Assembly (NCBI RefSeq): GCF_000330705.1
Contig: NZ_ANAM01000009.1
Span: forward strand, 1 to 49,851
Reading direction: 5' to 3'
Origin: Salinicoccus carnicancri Crm
GTDB lineage: Bacteria; Bacillota; Bacilli; Staphylococcales; Salinicoccaceae
Length of the DNA: 49,851 bases
Below, piece after piece: positions 40,846 through 49,419 of the stretch. The position numbers and the translations under genes were made by a program. Numbering within the stretch: the stretch's first letter is position 1; every line of letters starts with the position of its first letter. The notes beneath the pieces were generated by a model, which was not told the DNA's origin, did not search any database, and saw only the letters and a list, made by a program, of their open reading frames with translations.

Positions 40846-41439
40846 TTACTTGTTCAGCCAATGTTTAGCTTCCAGAGCCACTTCCTGTGTCAGGCTGTGA
40901 CCGTTCACCCATGCAGTCGTCACATCAGCGCCTCCACCTTCGAAGAGGCTGACGACCCTCTCACTCTCAGATTCGGGGACGATCGGGTCGCCCTTGCCGA
41001 GTGACAGGAATACGTCCGTTTCACTGAAGTCCCGCTTTTCTTTTACATCAGCCGGATAGAGCGGTGCGAACAATGCCGCCTTCCTGAATGTTCCAGGCTG
41101 CTTGAGCATCATCTGTATCGCAATGTTCGAACCGTTGGAGAATCCGACGAATACGACATCTTCCAACTCGAAATCATATTCACGTGATTTCCGGACGATG
41201 AAGTCATAAAGTTCGTCTCCGCGGAAATCAAGATCCTCCCAGTCATACTGACCTTCACCATGGCGTTTGAAGTAGCGGTTCATCCCGTTTTCCTGCACAT
41301 TCCCCCGGATTCCCAGGATGTTGTACCCGGGATTCAGCAGTTCAGCGAGCGGAATGAGATCATTTTCCGTTCCTCCAGTGCCATGCAGCAGTACGAATAC
41401 CGGTGCACCTTTTTCCTTTTCTTTATAAATATGTTCCAT
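40846..41439 (-). CDS. mhqD: Carboxylesterase of the MhqD type (alpha/beta hydrolase)
   Basis: A 197-residue serine hydrolase: HGTGGTENDLIPLAELL (oxyanion hole ~19-23), nucleophile Ser101 in GFSNGS, GKGDPIVP (Asp) and GHSLTQE (His). It corresponds to B. subtilis MhqD, a quinone/catechol stress hydrolase. GGGGAGTG precedes the ATG. It is the last gene of a run with two VOC dioxygenases read from a promoter with an MhqR box. Confidence 0.8.
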   Translation of the reverse strand: MEHIYKEKEKGAPVFVLLHGTGGTENDLIPLAELLNPGYNILGIRGNVQENGMNRYFKRHGEGQYDWEDLDFRGDELYDFIVRKSREYDFELEDVVFVGFSNGSNIAIQMMLKQPGTFRKAALFAPLYPADVKEKRDFSETDVFLSLGKGDPIVPESESERVVSLFEGGGADVTTAWVNGHSLTQEVALEAKHWLNK

Positions 41440-41483
41440 TAATCACACTCCCCATTCATTGGTTATTCAGGACGGTCCATATA

Positions 41484-42377
41484 TTACAGCTCCAGCTCCG
41501 GCAGCGAGCGTTCATATTCCCGACGCCTGTGCTCGTATTGTTCCGGCAGCTTCAATGCCGAGCCGAGTGACTCCATATCTTCGTCGGCTGTGAAGCCGGG
41601 ACCGTCCGTTGCGAACTCGAATACGACATTGCCGGGTTCTCCGAGGTATATGGATTCGAAGTAGTTCCTGTCCTTGATCACTGTGACAACGAACCCTTCC
41701 CCTCTCAGGGCGGACTGCCATGATCCAAGTGTTTCACGGTCCGGCACGGACCATGCGATGTGATGGACAGTGCTGATGCCAAAGCGGCCCGGTGTCATCG
41801 GCGGGATGGCCGTAATGATGCGGTGCCGCTCTTCCCCGGCTGTTTCAAAGTGCTGGTTCTGTCCTTTGGCATCAAGAGATTTCAGTCCCATCTTTTTGGC
41901 CAGGAGTTCTTTCGTCCCTTCCGGGTTGCCCGACAACAGCACCGCACCGTGGAAACCAAGGATCTTATCAGCATCAGAAGCCCCGCTGCCTTCGACGATG
42001 GCGAGCTCTAGACCGTGTACATCATCGAACTCGAGGGTGTCACTGCCAAAGAGCCGGGTCACTTTCGTCTCAATGCCGTGACCGTCCAGATGCCCTTTCC
42101 AGGAACTCAGGCTGCCTTTTGGCACTCTGAAGGCGATTCTGCCGACCTGGCCGCTCCCTTTGCGGCCATAATTGTCATTAGGCCATGGGAAGAATGTGAT
42201 GACCGTGCCCGGTGTTGCATCACGATCGGCAAAATACAGGTGGTAGACGCCCGGATCATCAAAATTGACGGTCTGCTTGATCAGTCTGAGACCGAGCACA
42301 TCACGATAGAATTTAAGGTTTTCATTCGGATCGCCGACGATTGCCGTGATGTGGTGGATCCTTTTGATTGCTTCCAT
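41484..42377 (-). CDS. VOC-family ring-cleaving dioxygenase of the Mhq type (MhqA/MhqO-like)
   Basis: A 297-residue two-domain vicinal oxygen chelate protein: IHHITAIVGDPNENLKFYRDVLGLRLIKQTVNFDDP at the start, VHHIAWSVPDRETLGSW in the second half, and FEFATDGPGF. Members in Bacillus are induced by methylhydroquinone and catechol and are named ring-cleavage dioxygenases, although their real substrates are not settled. It has GGGAGG upstream and lies 20 bases from its paralogue at 42398-43351. Confidence 0.83.
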   Translation of the reverse strand: MEAIKRIHHITAIVGDPNENLKFYRDVLGLRLIKQTVNFDDPGVYHLYFADRDATPGTVITFFPWPNDNYGRKGSGQVGRIAFRVPKGSLSSWKGHLDGHGIETKVTRLFGSDTLEFDDVHGLELAIVEGSGASDADKILGFHGAVLLSGNPEGTKELLAKKMGLKSLDAKGQNQHFETAGEERHRIITAIPPMTPGRFGISTVHHIAWSVPDRETLGSWQSALRGEGFVVTVIKDRNYFESIYLGEPGNVVFEFATDGPGFTADEDMESLGSALKLPEQYEHRRREYERSLPELEL

Positions 42378-42397
42378 ATTGATCTACCTCCCAGATT

Positions 42398-43351
42398 TTA
42401 TGAGCGTTTCGTGTCGAATGGACGGATCTCCGCTTCGATATATTCACGTTTCGGCTCAAGGAACGGCGGCAGTGCAAGACTCTCGCCGAGTGTTTCATAA
42501 GGCTCATCATCCATGAATCCCGGGCCGTCTGTAGAGACTTCGATGAGGATGTGGCCGACACGCGTATAGAGGGCTTCGAAGTAGAAGCGGTCCACATTGC
42601 CGGAATGTCCCATGCCGATTTCGTCATACTTCGCTTCCCACTGCTTGATTGCGTCGTGGTCTTTCACCCTGAATGATACGTGGTGCACTTGACCATAACC
42701 CTGGCGGCCGGCAGTCCTTTCGTCCTTCCTCAGGATGACCTGGCCGCCGTTGCCGCCTTCACCGACATTGAAGACTGTCACATCCTCTTCCTCTATGACC
42801 GGTTTCATGCCGAATATATCCGTCAGCACTTTCTGGAAATCCTCGAAATAGCTGACTGTAATCTCGATCGGACCAAGACCATATATCGCCTTGTCTTCCG
42901 GCACCGGACCATCCCTCCAGGGTTTCCCCGGTGCAACACCTTCGTTGTTCTCATCGGAGAACAGCTGGTATCTCTGTCCGTCAGATTCCTCGAAAGGAAG
43001 CACCTTTTTGCCAAAAAGCTCCTGGATACCGTCATGCTTCACGCCAAATTCTTCGAAACGTTCTCTGTAGTATTCAAGTGCGGAATCATCCGGCACTCTG
43101 AGACCCGTCCTTGAAATCGAGTTCGTTCCCGGCGCACCTTTCGGATTGTCCGGAAAGTCGAAGAATGTCATATCCGTACCGGGCGAGCCCACATCATCCG
43201 CGAAGAATGTATGATATGTGTGGATGTCATCCTGGTTGACCGTCTTCTTGACCAGTCTCATTCCGAGTACATTTGTAAAGAAATCATAGTTTCTCATTGC
43301 GTTGTCCGTCATTGCTGTAACGTGGTGGATTCCAAGCAGTTCATTTTCCAT
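42398..43351 (-). CDS. VOC-family ring-cleaving dioxygenase of the Mhq type (MhqO/MhqE-like)
   Basis: A 317-residue VOC protein paralogous to the next gene: LGIHHVTAMTDNAMRNYDFFTNVLGMRLVKKTVNQDD, VHHVSFRVKDHDAIKQWEAKY and LIEVSTDGPGFMDDEP. AAAGGAG precedes the ATG. It is the first gene of the mhq operon; an MhqR box lies 32 bases ahead of it. Function is inferred from the B. subtilis mhqNOD and mhqED loci. Confidence 0.83.
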   Translation of the reverse strand: MENELLGIHHVTAMTDNAMRNYDFFTNVLGMRLVKKTVNQDDIHTYHTFFADDVGSPGTDMTFFDFPDNPKGAPGTNSISRTGLRVPDDSALEYYRERFEEFGVKHDGIQELFGKKVLPFEESDGQRYQLFSDENNEGVAPGKPWRDGPVPEDKAIYGLGPIEITVSYFEDFQKVLTDIFGMKPVIEEEDVTVFNVGEGGNGGQVILRKDERTAGRQGYGQVHHVSFRVKDHDAIKQWEAKYDEIGMGHSGNVDRFYFEALYTRVGHILIEVSTDGPGFMDDEPYETLGESLALPPFLEPKREYIEAEIRPFDTKRS

Positions 43352-43382
43352 TGATAAAAACTCCTTTGTAATTCTTGCCCGG

Positions 43383-43402
43383 TTATCTCGAATTCAAGAT
43401 AA
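43383..43402. promoter_or_regulatory. MhqR operator
   Basis: TTATCTCGAATTCAAGATAA is an imperfect palindrome matching the B. subtilis MhqR box (tATCT-cgaAtTCga-GATa). On the minus strand it follows a TATAAA -10 box and lies just before the first dioxygenase gene. Confidence 0.8.
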
Positions 43403-43441
43403 TGATTTTTATAGAAGCCTGTGTCCGTTTCAGACACCGGC

Positions 43442-43882
43442 TTATTTCAACAGACTTTCTGCGTGTATGCCGATGCGTTTGAGGAGGTTGATCGCATCTT
43501 CGACCTCACTGTCATCCCACTCATCAAAAATGGTGTTGATCAGCGTTTCCTGCTCCTTCACACGGGTTTCCATATATTCCCTTCCCGCATCCGTGATGCA
43601 GGCAAACATCTTGCGGCGGTCCTCCGGACACGGCTTTCTGTACAGGAAACCCTTGTCCTCAAGCTTGTCTATGACGTAGGTGATGCTGCCGCCGCCCATG
43701 AGCACCCGCTTGCCGACCGACTGGATCGGCTGGTCGCCCTTGTGATGCAGCAGCTCCATCACCGCATACTCATTCAGGTTGACCTCCTTTTTCAGGAAAT
43801 CCTGCTTAATCAGCTTCTGCACCGACTGGGATGATTTGATAAAAACCGTAAACGCCTTGATGCGCGGATCTTTTTCTTCCAC
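43442..43882 (-). CDS. mhqR: MarR-family repressor of the quinone/catechol response (MhqR-like)
   Basis: A 146-residue winged-helix protein: NLNEYAVMELLHHKGDQPIQSVGKRVLMGGGSITYVIDKLEDKGFLYRKPCPEDRRKMFACITDAGREYM. It resembles B. subtilis MhqR in length and sequence pattern. Two Cys residues in the wing (PCPEDRRKMFAC) could sense quinones, though MhqR itself is not known to be thiol-regulated in all species. It is upstream of and co-directional with the mhq genes, and the box at 43383 supports the assignment. Confidence 0.8.
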   Translation of the reverse strand: MEEKDPRIKAFTVFIKSSQSVQKLIKQDFLKKEVNLNEYAVMELLHHKGDQPIQSVGKRVLMGGGSITYVIDKLEDKGFLYRKPCPEDRRKMFACITDAGREYMETRVKEQETLINTIFDEWDDSEVEDAINLLKRIGIHAESLLK

Positions 43883-43916
43883 CTCTGCACCTCCTCAAAA
43901 TAAATCGAAATTAAAC

Positions 43917-43932
43917 ATATTAAATTTAATAT
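43917..43932. promoter_or_regulatory. Perfect 16-bp palindrome between the MarR gene and a divergent VOC gene
   Basis: ATATTAAATTTAATAT lies just upstream of the -35 box of the divergent plus-strand promoter (TTGAAA 43935-43940, 17 bases, TATACA 43958-43963) and 35 bases before the MarR start. It differs from the MhqR box; a second operator is possible. Confidence 0.5.
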
Positions 43933-44065
43933 ATTTGAAACTGATTTAATTATAGAGTATACACTTACAAAATGCAAGCATGTGCTGAAAAATACCCCAG
44001 GATTTCTTCAAAGCATGATCAGCTGGCAAAAAGGGAACACTGGTTTTATGAAAGGAGTGGATGAA

Positions 44066-44584
44066 TTGGGCATAGTAAGAGGCATGAACCACGTCGGATT
44101 GACCGTCCCGGATATAGACGGGGCAACAGAGTTCTTCAAAAAAGGACTGGATGCGAAAGTGGCCTATGACAGCCAGATGCCGGAAGATCCGCCGAGAGGC
44201 GGGAGTGAAGTCGAAAGGTTCCTCGGAATACCGGCAGGTTCCAAAATAACAAGGAAACGGATGATCGTCATCGGCAGCGGGCCGAATATAGAGATGTTCC
44301 AGTTTGAAAATGCATTGTCCGACTGTCCGGCAGACCTCGGGGACTACGGTTACACCCACCTCTCATTCTATACGGATGACATAGATGAAGCCTATGAAAA
44401 TATGAAAGCCGCGGGCGGAGAACCCCTGTCGGAAATCCACCAGAACACAAGATACGAAGACACAGAGGGTAATGGCACCGTCTATTTCAGGACACCGTGG
44501 GGCAGCCTGATTGAACTGCAGACACTGCCGAATGGCTACTACTATCCAAAGGACAGTGAATCGGAAGTGTTCGTTCCCGAATGA
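44066..44584 (+). CDS. VOC-family (glyoxalase/bleomycin resistance fold) protein
   Basis: A 172-residue VOC protein with MNHVGLTVPDIDGATEFFKKGLDAKVAYDSQ (first metal-site His) and TPWGSLIELQTLP (acid ligand), separated by HLSFYTDDIDEAYENMKAAGGEP. Not recognised beyond the family; lyase, epimerase or dioxygenase are possible. A TTG start is chosen because AAAGGAGTGG lies at good distance; an in-frame ATG at 44048 lacks a site. Divergent from the MarR repressor. Confidence 0.72.
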   Translation: MGIVRGMNHVGLTVPDIDGATEFFKKGLDAKVAYDSQMPEDPPRGGSEVERFLGIPAGSKITRKRMIVIGSGPNIEMFQFENALSDCPADLGDYGYTHLSFYTDDIDEAYENMKAAGGEPLSEIHQNTRYEDTEGNGTVYFRTPWGSLIELQTLPNGYYYPKDSESEVFVPE

Positions 44585-44661
44585 TCTTCTGAACATGCGT
44601 TTTGCATATACTTTACGGGGAATACACCAACTATACGAACATTTGGGAGTGAACATATTTA

Positions 44662-45990
44662 ATGGGTGAATATTCGAAAGAGGATATTTTACGTATTGCA
44701 GAAGATGAGAATGTCAGATATATAAGACTTCAATTTACAGATATACTGGGCACTATAAAGAATGTGGAAATTCCATTCAAACAGCTCGGCAAGGCGCTGG
44801 ATGGCGAGATGATGTTTGACGGCTCCTCCATCGAAGGGTTTGCACGTGTAGAGGAATCGGATATGTACCTCAAGCCCGACCTCGATACCTGGCTGATTTT
44901 CCCCTGGTCGTCGGACGATGCAAGAGCCGGCCGGCTGATCTGCGATGTATACGACATCGACGGCACACCGTTTTCCGGCGATCCCCGCTCCAATCTGAAG
45001 CGGCTTGTAGCCGAGATGCAGGATATGGGCTATGAGGACCTCAACCTCGGTCCGGAGCCTGAGTTTTTCCTTTTCAAACTGGATAAGGAGGGCAATGCCA
45101 CGACGGAACTCAGTGACAACGGCGGCTATTTCGACCTGCAGCCGATCGATTTCGGTGAAGACTGCCGCCGGGACATTACACTGACGCTTGAAGACATGGG
45201 CTTTGACGTCGAAATGTCCCATCACGAAGGTGCCCCCAGCCAGCACGAAATCAGTTTCAAATACAGCGATGCAGTGACCGCTTCTGATAATATCCAGACA
45301 TTCAAGCTCGTAGCGAAGACCATTGCACGCAGGCACAATCTGCATGCAACATTCATGCCTAAGCCTTTGTACGGCATACCCGGCAACGGCATGCACTATA
45401 ACGTATCACTGTTCAGAGACGGAGACAACGCGTTCTATGATGAAAACGATGAATTCGGACTCAGCCCATGCATGAGATATTTCATGGCAGGCCTCCTCTC
45501 GCACGCCAGAGGATTTACCGCGATATGCAACCCGCTCGTGAATTCCTACAAACGGCTGCAGTCCGGTTTTGAAGCGCCGAAATATGTCGCCTGGAGCGGC
45601 AGCAACCGTTCGCCGCTTCTGAGAATCCCGCCTTCCCGCGGAAAATCCACACGCGCAGAAGTGAGATCACTCGATCCTTCGGCAAACCCTTACCTGGCAG
45701 CCGCCACCATACTGAAAGCAGGATTGAACGGGATCAAGTACAAGTTGGAACTCGACAATCCAATCGACGAAAACATCTACGAAATGAGCACCAGACAAAA
45801 GGAAACTGTGGAAGACCTCCCTTCCACACTGTACACAGCATTGAAAGCACTGAAAGAGGACGACGTCATCAGGGAAGCGCTCGGCGACCATATCTTCAAA
45901 CAGTTCCATGAGAACAAGAGCATCGAATGGAACATGTACAGTTCGCAGATTACGCAATGGGAAATCGACGAATACCTCGGGCAGTACTAG
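44662..45990 (+). CDS. glnA: Glutamine synthetase, type I (first copy)
   Basis: A 442-residue GSI-alpha enzyme with [43 protein letters not shown] and [12 protein letters not shown] (metal ligands), [47 protein letters not shown] (Glu flap) and the C-terminal HxxE type end. It makes glutamine from glutamate, ammonia and ATP. GGGAGTGA precedes the ATG. Unlike many Firmicutes there is no adjacent glnR. Residue-level similarity to the copy at 47248-48582 is high (roughly three quarters by eye). Confidence 0.93.
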   Translation: MGEYSKEDILRIAEDENVRYIRLQFTDILGTIKNVEIPFKQLGKALDGEMMFDGSSIEGFARVEESDMYLKPDLDTWLIFPWSSDDARAGRLICDVYDIDGTPFSGDPRSNLKRLVAEMQDMGYEDLNLGPEPEFFLFKLDKEGNATTELSDNGGYFDLQPIDFGEDCRRDITLTLEDMGFDVEMSHHEGAPSQHEISFKYSDAVTASDNIQTFKLVAKTIARRHNLHATFMPKPLYGIPGNGMHYNVSLFRDGDNAFYDENDEFGLSPCMRYFMAGLLSHARGFTAICNPLVNSYKRLQSGFEAPKYVAWSGSNRSPLLRIPPSRGKSTRAEVRSLDPSANPYLAAATILKAGLNGIKYKLELDNPIDENIYEMSTRQKETVEDLPSTLYTALKALKEDDVIREALGDHIFKQFHENKSIEWNMYSSQITQWEIDEYLGQY

Positions 45991-45997
45991 GAACAAA

Positions 45998-46043
45998 GAA
46001 ACAGCGGAACCGCCATGAAGATCCGGAGGTTCCGCTGTCTTAT
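45998..46043. terminator. Bidirectional terminator between glnA copy 1 and the GNAT gene
   Basis: ACAGCGGAACC and GGTTCCGCTGT arms, perfect over 11 bases, lying between converging genes. Confidence 0.8.
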
Positions 46044-46047
46044 ATTT

Positions 46048-46578
46048 TCATCCAGAAAAAGGTGCCGGATACTGCACAGTTCCCCGGGCATCATCCAGCG
46101 CATGGTCAACAAGTTCAAGCGCCATGAATGCTTCATCAGGCACATCGAACGGTGCACGGATCCCCCACACGCTGGCCGGTTTGAAACCGAACTTCGGATA
46201 ATATTTGTCATGCCCGAGAACGACCACCGACTGATACCCCAACTCCCGGGCTTTCTCCAGTGAGGCATGTATCAGCTTACCGCCTATTCCTTTATGCTGC
46301 CAGGCAGGGGCTACTGAGACTGGCGCAAGCGCAAGTGAGCCTGTCGACCTTCCCCGCTCTTCTATAGTAATCTTCGAGAGCATTATATGACCTGCGGCCG
46401 AGCCGTCCAAAACAGCAACAAGCGACAGTTCCGGGATGAATGCATCCGTCTTCCTGAGTTTGTTCACAAGGTGGTGCTCATCAGGGTCGTTCCCGTCCCT
46501 GCCCGTGAAAGCAGCCTTTACCAGTTCCTCAATTTCCCTGTGATCATCCGGGGTTTCCGGTCTGATTTTAACATCCAT
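46048..46578 (-). CDS. GNAT-family N-acetyltransferase (YhbS-like)
   Basis: A 176-residue acetyltransferase with IRPETPDDHREIEELVKAAF at the start, the acetyl-CoA loop SVAPAWQHKGIGGKLI (~95-110), and GHDKYYPKFGFKPASVWGI. Substrate unknown. The start at 46578 follows GGGGGATCAGC; further upstream ATGs are in AT-rich noncoding sequence. Confidence 0.82.
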   Translation of the reverse strand: MDVKIRPETPDDHREIEELVKAAFTGRDGNDPDEHHLVNKLRKTDAFIPELSLVAVLDGSAAGHIMLSKITIEERGRSTGSLALAPVSVAPAWQHKGIGGKLIHASLEKARELGYQSVVVLGHDKYYPKFGFKPASVWGIRAPFDVPDEAFMALELVDHALDDARGTVQYPAPFSG

Positions 46579-46635
46579 GCTGATCCCCCATTCCCAAACA
46601 GTTTTATAAACCTTATTATACAGAGGTGATGAAAT

Positions 46636-47058
46636 TTGAAAAGTATACATGATAACCCCGTGAAATCTTTTTACTACGTGTCTGAGACATCCTATGGTCA
46701 TATAGAACAATACTTGATACACAGAACCTGTATCTCCGCCAGAGGACTGATCAAAATCGAATTTTCACGACGCTGCTATCCATATGATGACAATGAATCA
46801 CTGCCGGCCAGTGTGATATACAAATACACAGTCCACCCCCAGAAAATCAAAAACCTCTTCAGAAATTATGACTTTAAAAACTTCAAGGATAACAGTTCAC
46901 CCGTCGATGACGGCAATTCATTCAAAATGAGTGTCACCTGCGAAAACGGTGAAATATACAGGATCAAGGGAAACATCACACCTGCAGGTGATACCGACGA
47001 GCTGAGGGAGGATATCCTGAAGCTGGTGGATTTCAAGGAAGTCCCTGATATTCTTTAA
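46636..47058 (+). CDS. Hypothetical protein, 140 residues
   Basis: A soluble, Tyr/Phe-rich protein that I do not recognise. A TTG start at 46636 has AGAGGTGATG at good distance. It diverges from the GNAT gene and lies 190 bases before the second glutamine synthetase. No membrane segment or signal peptide is seen. Confidence 0.65.
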   Translation: MKSIHDNPVKSFYYVSETSYGHIEQYLIHRTCISARGLIKIEFSRRCYPYDDNESLPASVIYKYTVHPQKIKNLFRNYDFKNFKDNSSPVDDGNSFKMSVTCENGEIYRIKGNITPAGDTDELREDILKLVDFKEVPDIL

Positions 47059-47189
47059 ATATCCCTGTTGTCATGACGTATAACAACGAAAGCCGGAGCA
47101 TTGAATTCTTTTATTCTCATCAGTTTTTAAATTTTCCCTGTAAAATGTTTATAAGGAGGAAAACAGGCTAATGGGTATATAAGTGTTTG

Positions 47190-47219
47190 TGCGCTCGAAA
47201 GTTTTAAGTGTACAATATC
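47190..47219 (+). promoter_or_regulatory. Probable promoter of glnA copy 2
   Basis: TTGTGC, 18 bases, TACAAT. No TnrA/GlnR box of the TGTNA-N7-TNACA form was seen around it. The rest of 47059-47247 shows no gene. Confidence 0.45.
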
Positions 47220-47247
47220 TTCAATAATATGGGGGCGTGTTAAAGAT

Positions 47248-48582
47248 ATGGATGAGTATTCAAGGGATGACATTTTAAGGATTGCTGAATCAGAGAATGT
47301 GAGGTACGTCAGACTGCAGTTCACCGATATTCTGGGGACAATCAAGAATGTGGAGATACCGACGACCCAGCTGGGCAAGGCACTGGATGGTGAAATGATG
47401 TTTGATGGATCTTCAATCGAAGGGTTTGTCCGGGTGGAAGAGTCTGACATGTACCTTAAACCTGATTTCAACACCTGGAGGATTTTCCCTTGGTCGGATG
47501 ATAATGCAAAATCCGCAAGATTGATCTGTGATGTATACGATATCGACGGCCAGCCTTTTGAAGGAGATCCGAGATCGAATTTGAAAAAAGTCATCCAGGA
47601 GATGGAGGATATGGGTTACACTTCCTTCAACCTGGGGCCCGAACCGGAATTCTTCCTCTTCAAGCTGGACAGCGAAGGGAATCCGACAACTGAGATGAAT
47701 GATGAAGGCGGTTATTTTGACCTTGCACCGATCGACACCAGTGAGGACTGCAGGCAGGAGATTGCAAGGACACTTGAAGAGATCGGATTTGAGGTGGAGA
47801 TGTCACACCATGAAGCCGGCCCGAGCCAGCATGAAATCAGCTTCAAATATGCAGATGCGGTGACTGCATGCGACAACATACAGACTTTCAAGCTTGTTGC
47901 AAAGACGATTGCACGCAAACACCATATGCATGCAACGTTCATGCCGAAGCCGCTCTATGGCATTGCCGGAAACGGAATGCACTTCAACGTCTCCCTGTTC
48001 AAGCAAAGCACGAACGTATTCTTTGATGATAGTGATGAATTCGGCCTGAGTGCTGATATGAGGCATTTCATGGCAGGCATACTCGATCATGCAAGAGGGT
48101 TCACGGCGGTCTGTAATCCACTGGTCAATTCATACAAGAGGCTCCAGTCCGGATTCGAGGCACCAAAATATATCGCATGGAGCGGCAGGAACCGTACGCC
48201 GCTCCTCAGAATCCCGTCTGCCAGAGGACCGGCGACAAGGGCTGAGGTAAGGTCGCTCGACCCGTCAGCCAACCCTTACCTCGCCACAGCAGCGGTATTG
48301 AAGGCCGGACTCGACGGCATCCGTCAGGAACTTGACCTCGATACACCGGTCAACCAGAATATATATAAGATGAGCCAAAAAGAACGCGAGATCGAAAATG
48401 TTGAAGACCTGCCGACGACACTCTATACCGCACTCAAGGCACTGAAGGAAGACGAAGTGATCCAGGATGCACTGGGCGAACACATATACAAGCAGTTCCA
48501 TAAGAACAAACTGGTTGAGTGGAACGCCTACAGTTCGCAGATTTCCCAATGGGAAATCGATGAATATTTGAAGAACTACTGA
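47248..48582 (+). CDS. glnA: Glutamine synthetase, type I (second copy)
   Basis: A 444-residue GSI-alpha enzyme with all motifs of the first copy: [123 protein letters not shown] lies before the ATG at moderate distance. The two copies are similar throughout, so this is a duplication older than the FAD synthase pair. Why two are needed is not shown by the sequence. Confidence 0.93.
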   Translation: MDEYSRDDILRIAESENVRYVRLQFTDILGTIKNVEIPTTQLGKALDGEMMFDGSSIEGFVRVEESDMYLKPDFNTWRIFPWSDDNAKSARLICDVYDIDGQPFEGDPRSNLKKVIQEMEDMGYTSFNLGPEPEFFLFKLDSEGNPTTEMNDEGGYFDLAPIDTSEDCRQEIARTLEEIGFEVEMSHHEAGPSQHEISFKYADAVTACDNIQTFKLVAKTIARKHHMHATFMPKPLYGIAGNGMHFNVSLFKQSTNVFFDDSDEFGLSADMRHFMAGILDHARGFTAVCNPLVNSYKRLQSGFEAPKYIAWSGRNRTPLLRIPSARGPATRAEVRSLDPSANPYLATAAVLKAGLDGIRQELDLDTPVNQNIYKMSQKEREIENVEDLPTTLYTALKALKEDEVIQDALGEHIYKQFHKNKLVEWNAYSSQISQWEIDEYLKNY

Positions 48583-48587
48583 CACAT

Positions 48588-48623
48588 TAAACTCTCCCGG
48601 AATCGATTCCGGGAGAGTTTTGC
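48588..48623. terminator. Bidirectional terminator between glnA copy 2 and the hydratase
   Basis: ACTCTCCCGGAAT-CG-ATTCCGGGAGAGT, a perfect 13-bp stem followed by T on both strands. Confidence 0.9.
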
Positions 48624-48628
48624 ATTCA

Positions 48629-49405
48629 TTATGAGAATATGACTTCCACTTCACCGAGACCCTCGAAAGTCGCTTTAAAACTGTCACCAGCTCTTACATC
48701 GACGGCTTTGGTCAACGCGCCGGCCAGGATCTTCTCCCCTTTTTTAAGAGATATCCCGTACTGATGCAGTGCCCTGGAGAGCCAGACGACCGCTTCCAGT
48801 GGATTCCCCAGCACTGCAGAGCCGTATCCTTCATCAAGCTTCTCATCATTTTTGTATACTTCCATCTTTACCGTCGGCAGATCGACCGCTTCCAGCTCCA
48901 CCTGCCCGGAACCGAATACCGCCCCGGCCGATGAGCCGTTGTCCGCAACGGTATCCTCAAATTTTATCTTCCAGTCCCGGATGCGGCTGTCGATGATCTC
49001 TGCCGCCGGTACGACATAATCAATGGCTTCCCTGACTTTTTCGACCGTGACAGTTTCACCGTCGATATCCGCCTTCAAGACAAAGGCGATTTCGAACTCG
49101 ACCCTCGGGGCAATATACCGCCCGGTATCGATCGGCTCGCCTTCCTCATGGATCATATCATCAAATATGTTCCCGTAATCGGGGCGGTCCACCCCCAGCA
49201 TCTCCTGCATGGCTTTACTTGTCAGCCCGATTTTTTTACCCTTCACGACAGCCCCGTCGGCGATACGCTTCTGTACATACTGCAGCTGTGCCCCGTAAGC
49301 CTCGTCCGTTGTGATTCCTGGATATTCCTCCGTAAACGGAGCGATTGCCGTCACATCTCTCTCTGCTTCATAGATTTCCCGTCCCAGCTCCCGTGTTACC
49401 GGCAT
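48629..49405 (-). CDS. 2-keto-4-pentenoate hydratase / 2-oxohept-3-ene-1,7-dioate hydratase family
   Basis: A 258-residue enzyme of the MhpD/HpaH family: AYGAQLQYVQKRIADGAVVKGKKIGLTSKAMQEMLGVD, YIAPRVEFEIAFVL (metal Glu pair), VVPAAEIIDSRIRDWKIKFEDTVADNGSSAGAVFG, LGNPLEAVVWLSRALHQYG and GEKILAGALTKAVDVRAGD. AGAGGAGG precedes the ATG at 49405 and overlaps the stop of the FAD synthase fragment. It can serve the hydration step lacking in the hpa operon and/or the meta-cleavage pathway at the left end; which one cannot be told from sequence. Confidence 0.9.
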   Translation of the reverse strand: MPVTRELGREIYEAERDVTAIAPFTEEYPGITTDEAYGAQLQYVQKRIADGAVVKGKKIGLTSKAMQEMLGVDRPDYGNIFDDMIHEEGEPIDTGRYIAPRVEFEIAFVLKADIDGETVTVEKVREAIDYVVPAAEIIDSRIRDWKIKFEDTVADNGSSAGAVFGSGQVELEAVDLPTVKMEVYKNDEKLDEGYGSAVLGNPLEAVVWLSRALHQYGISLKKGEKILAGALTKAVDVRAGDSFKATFEGLGEVEVIFS

Positions 49406-49419
49406 TCTGCAGTCCTCCT

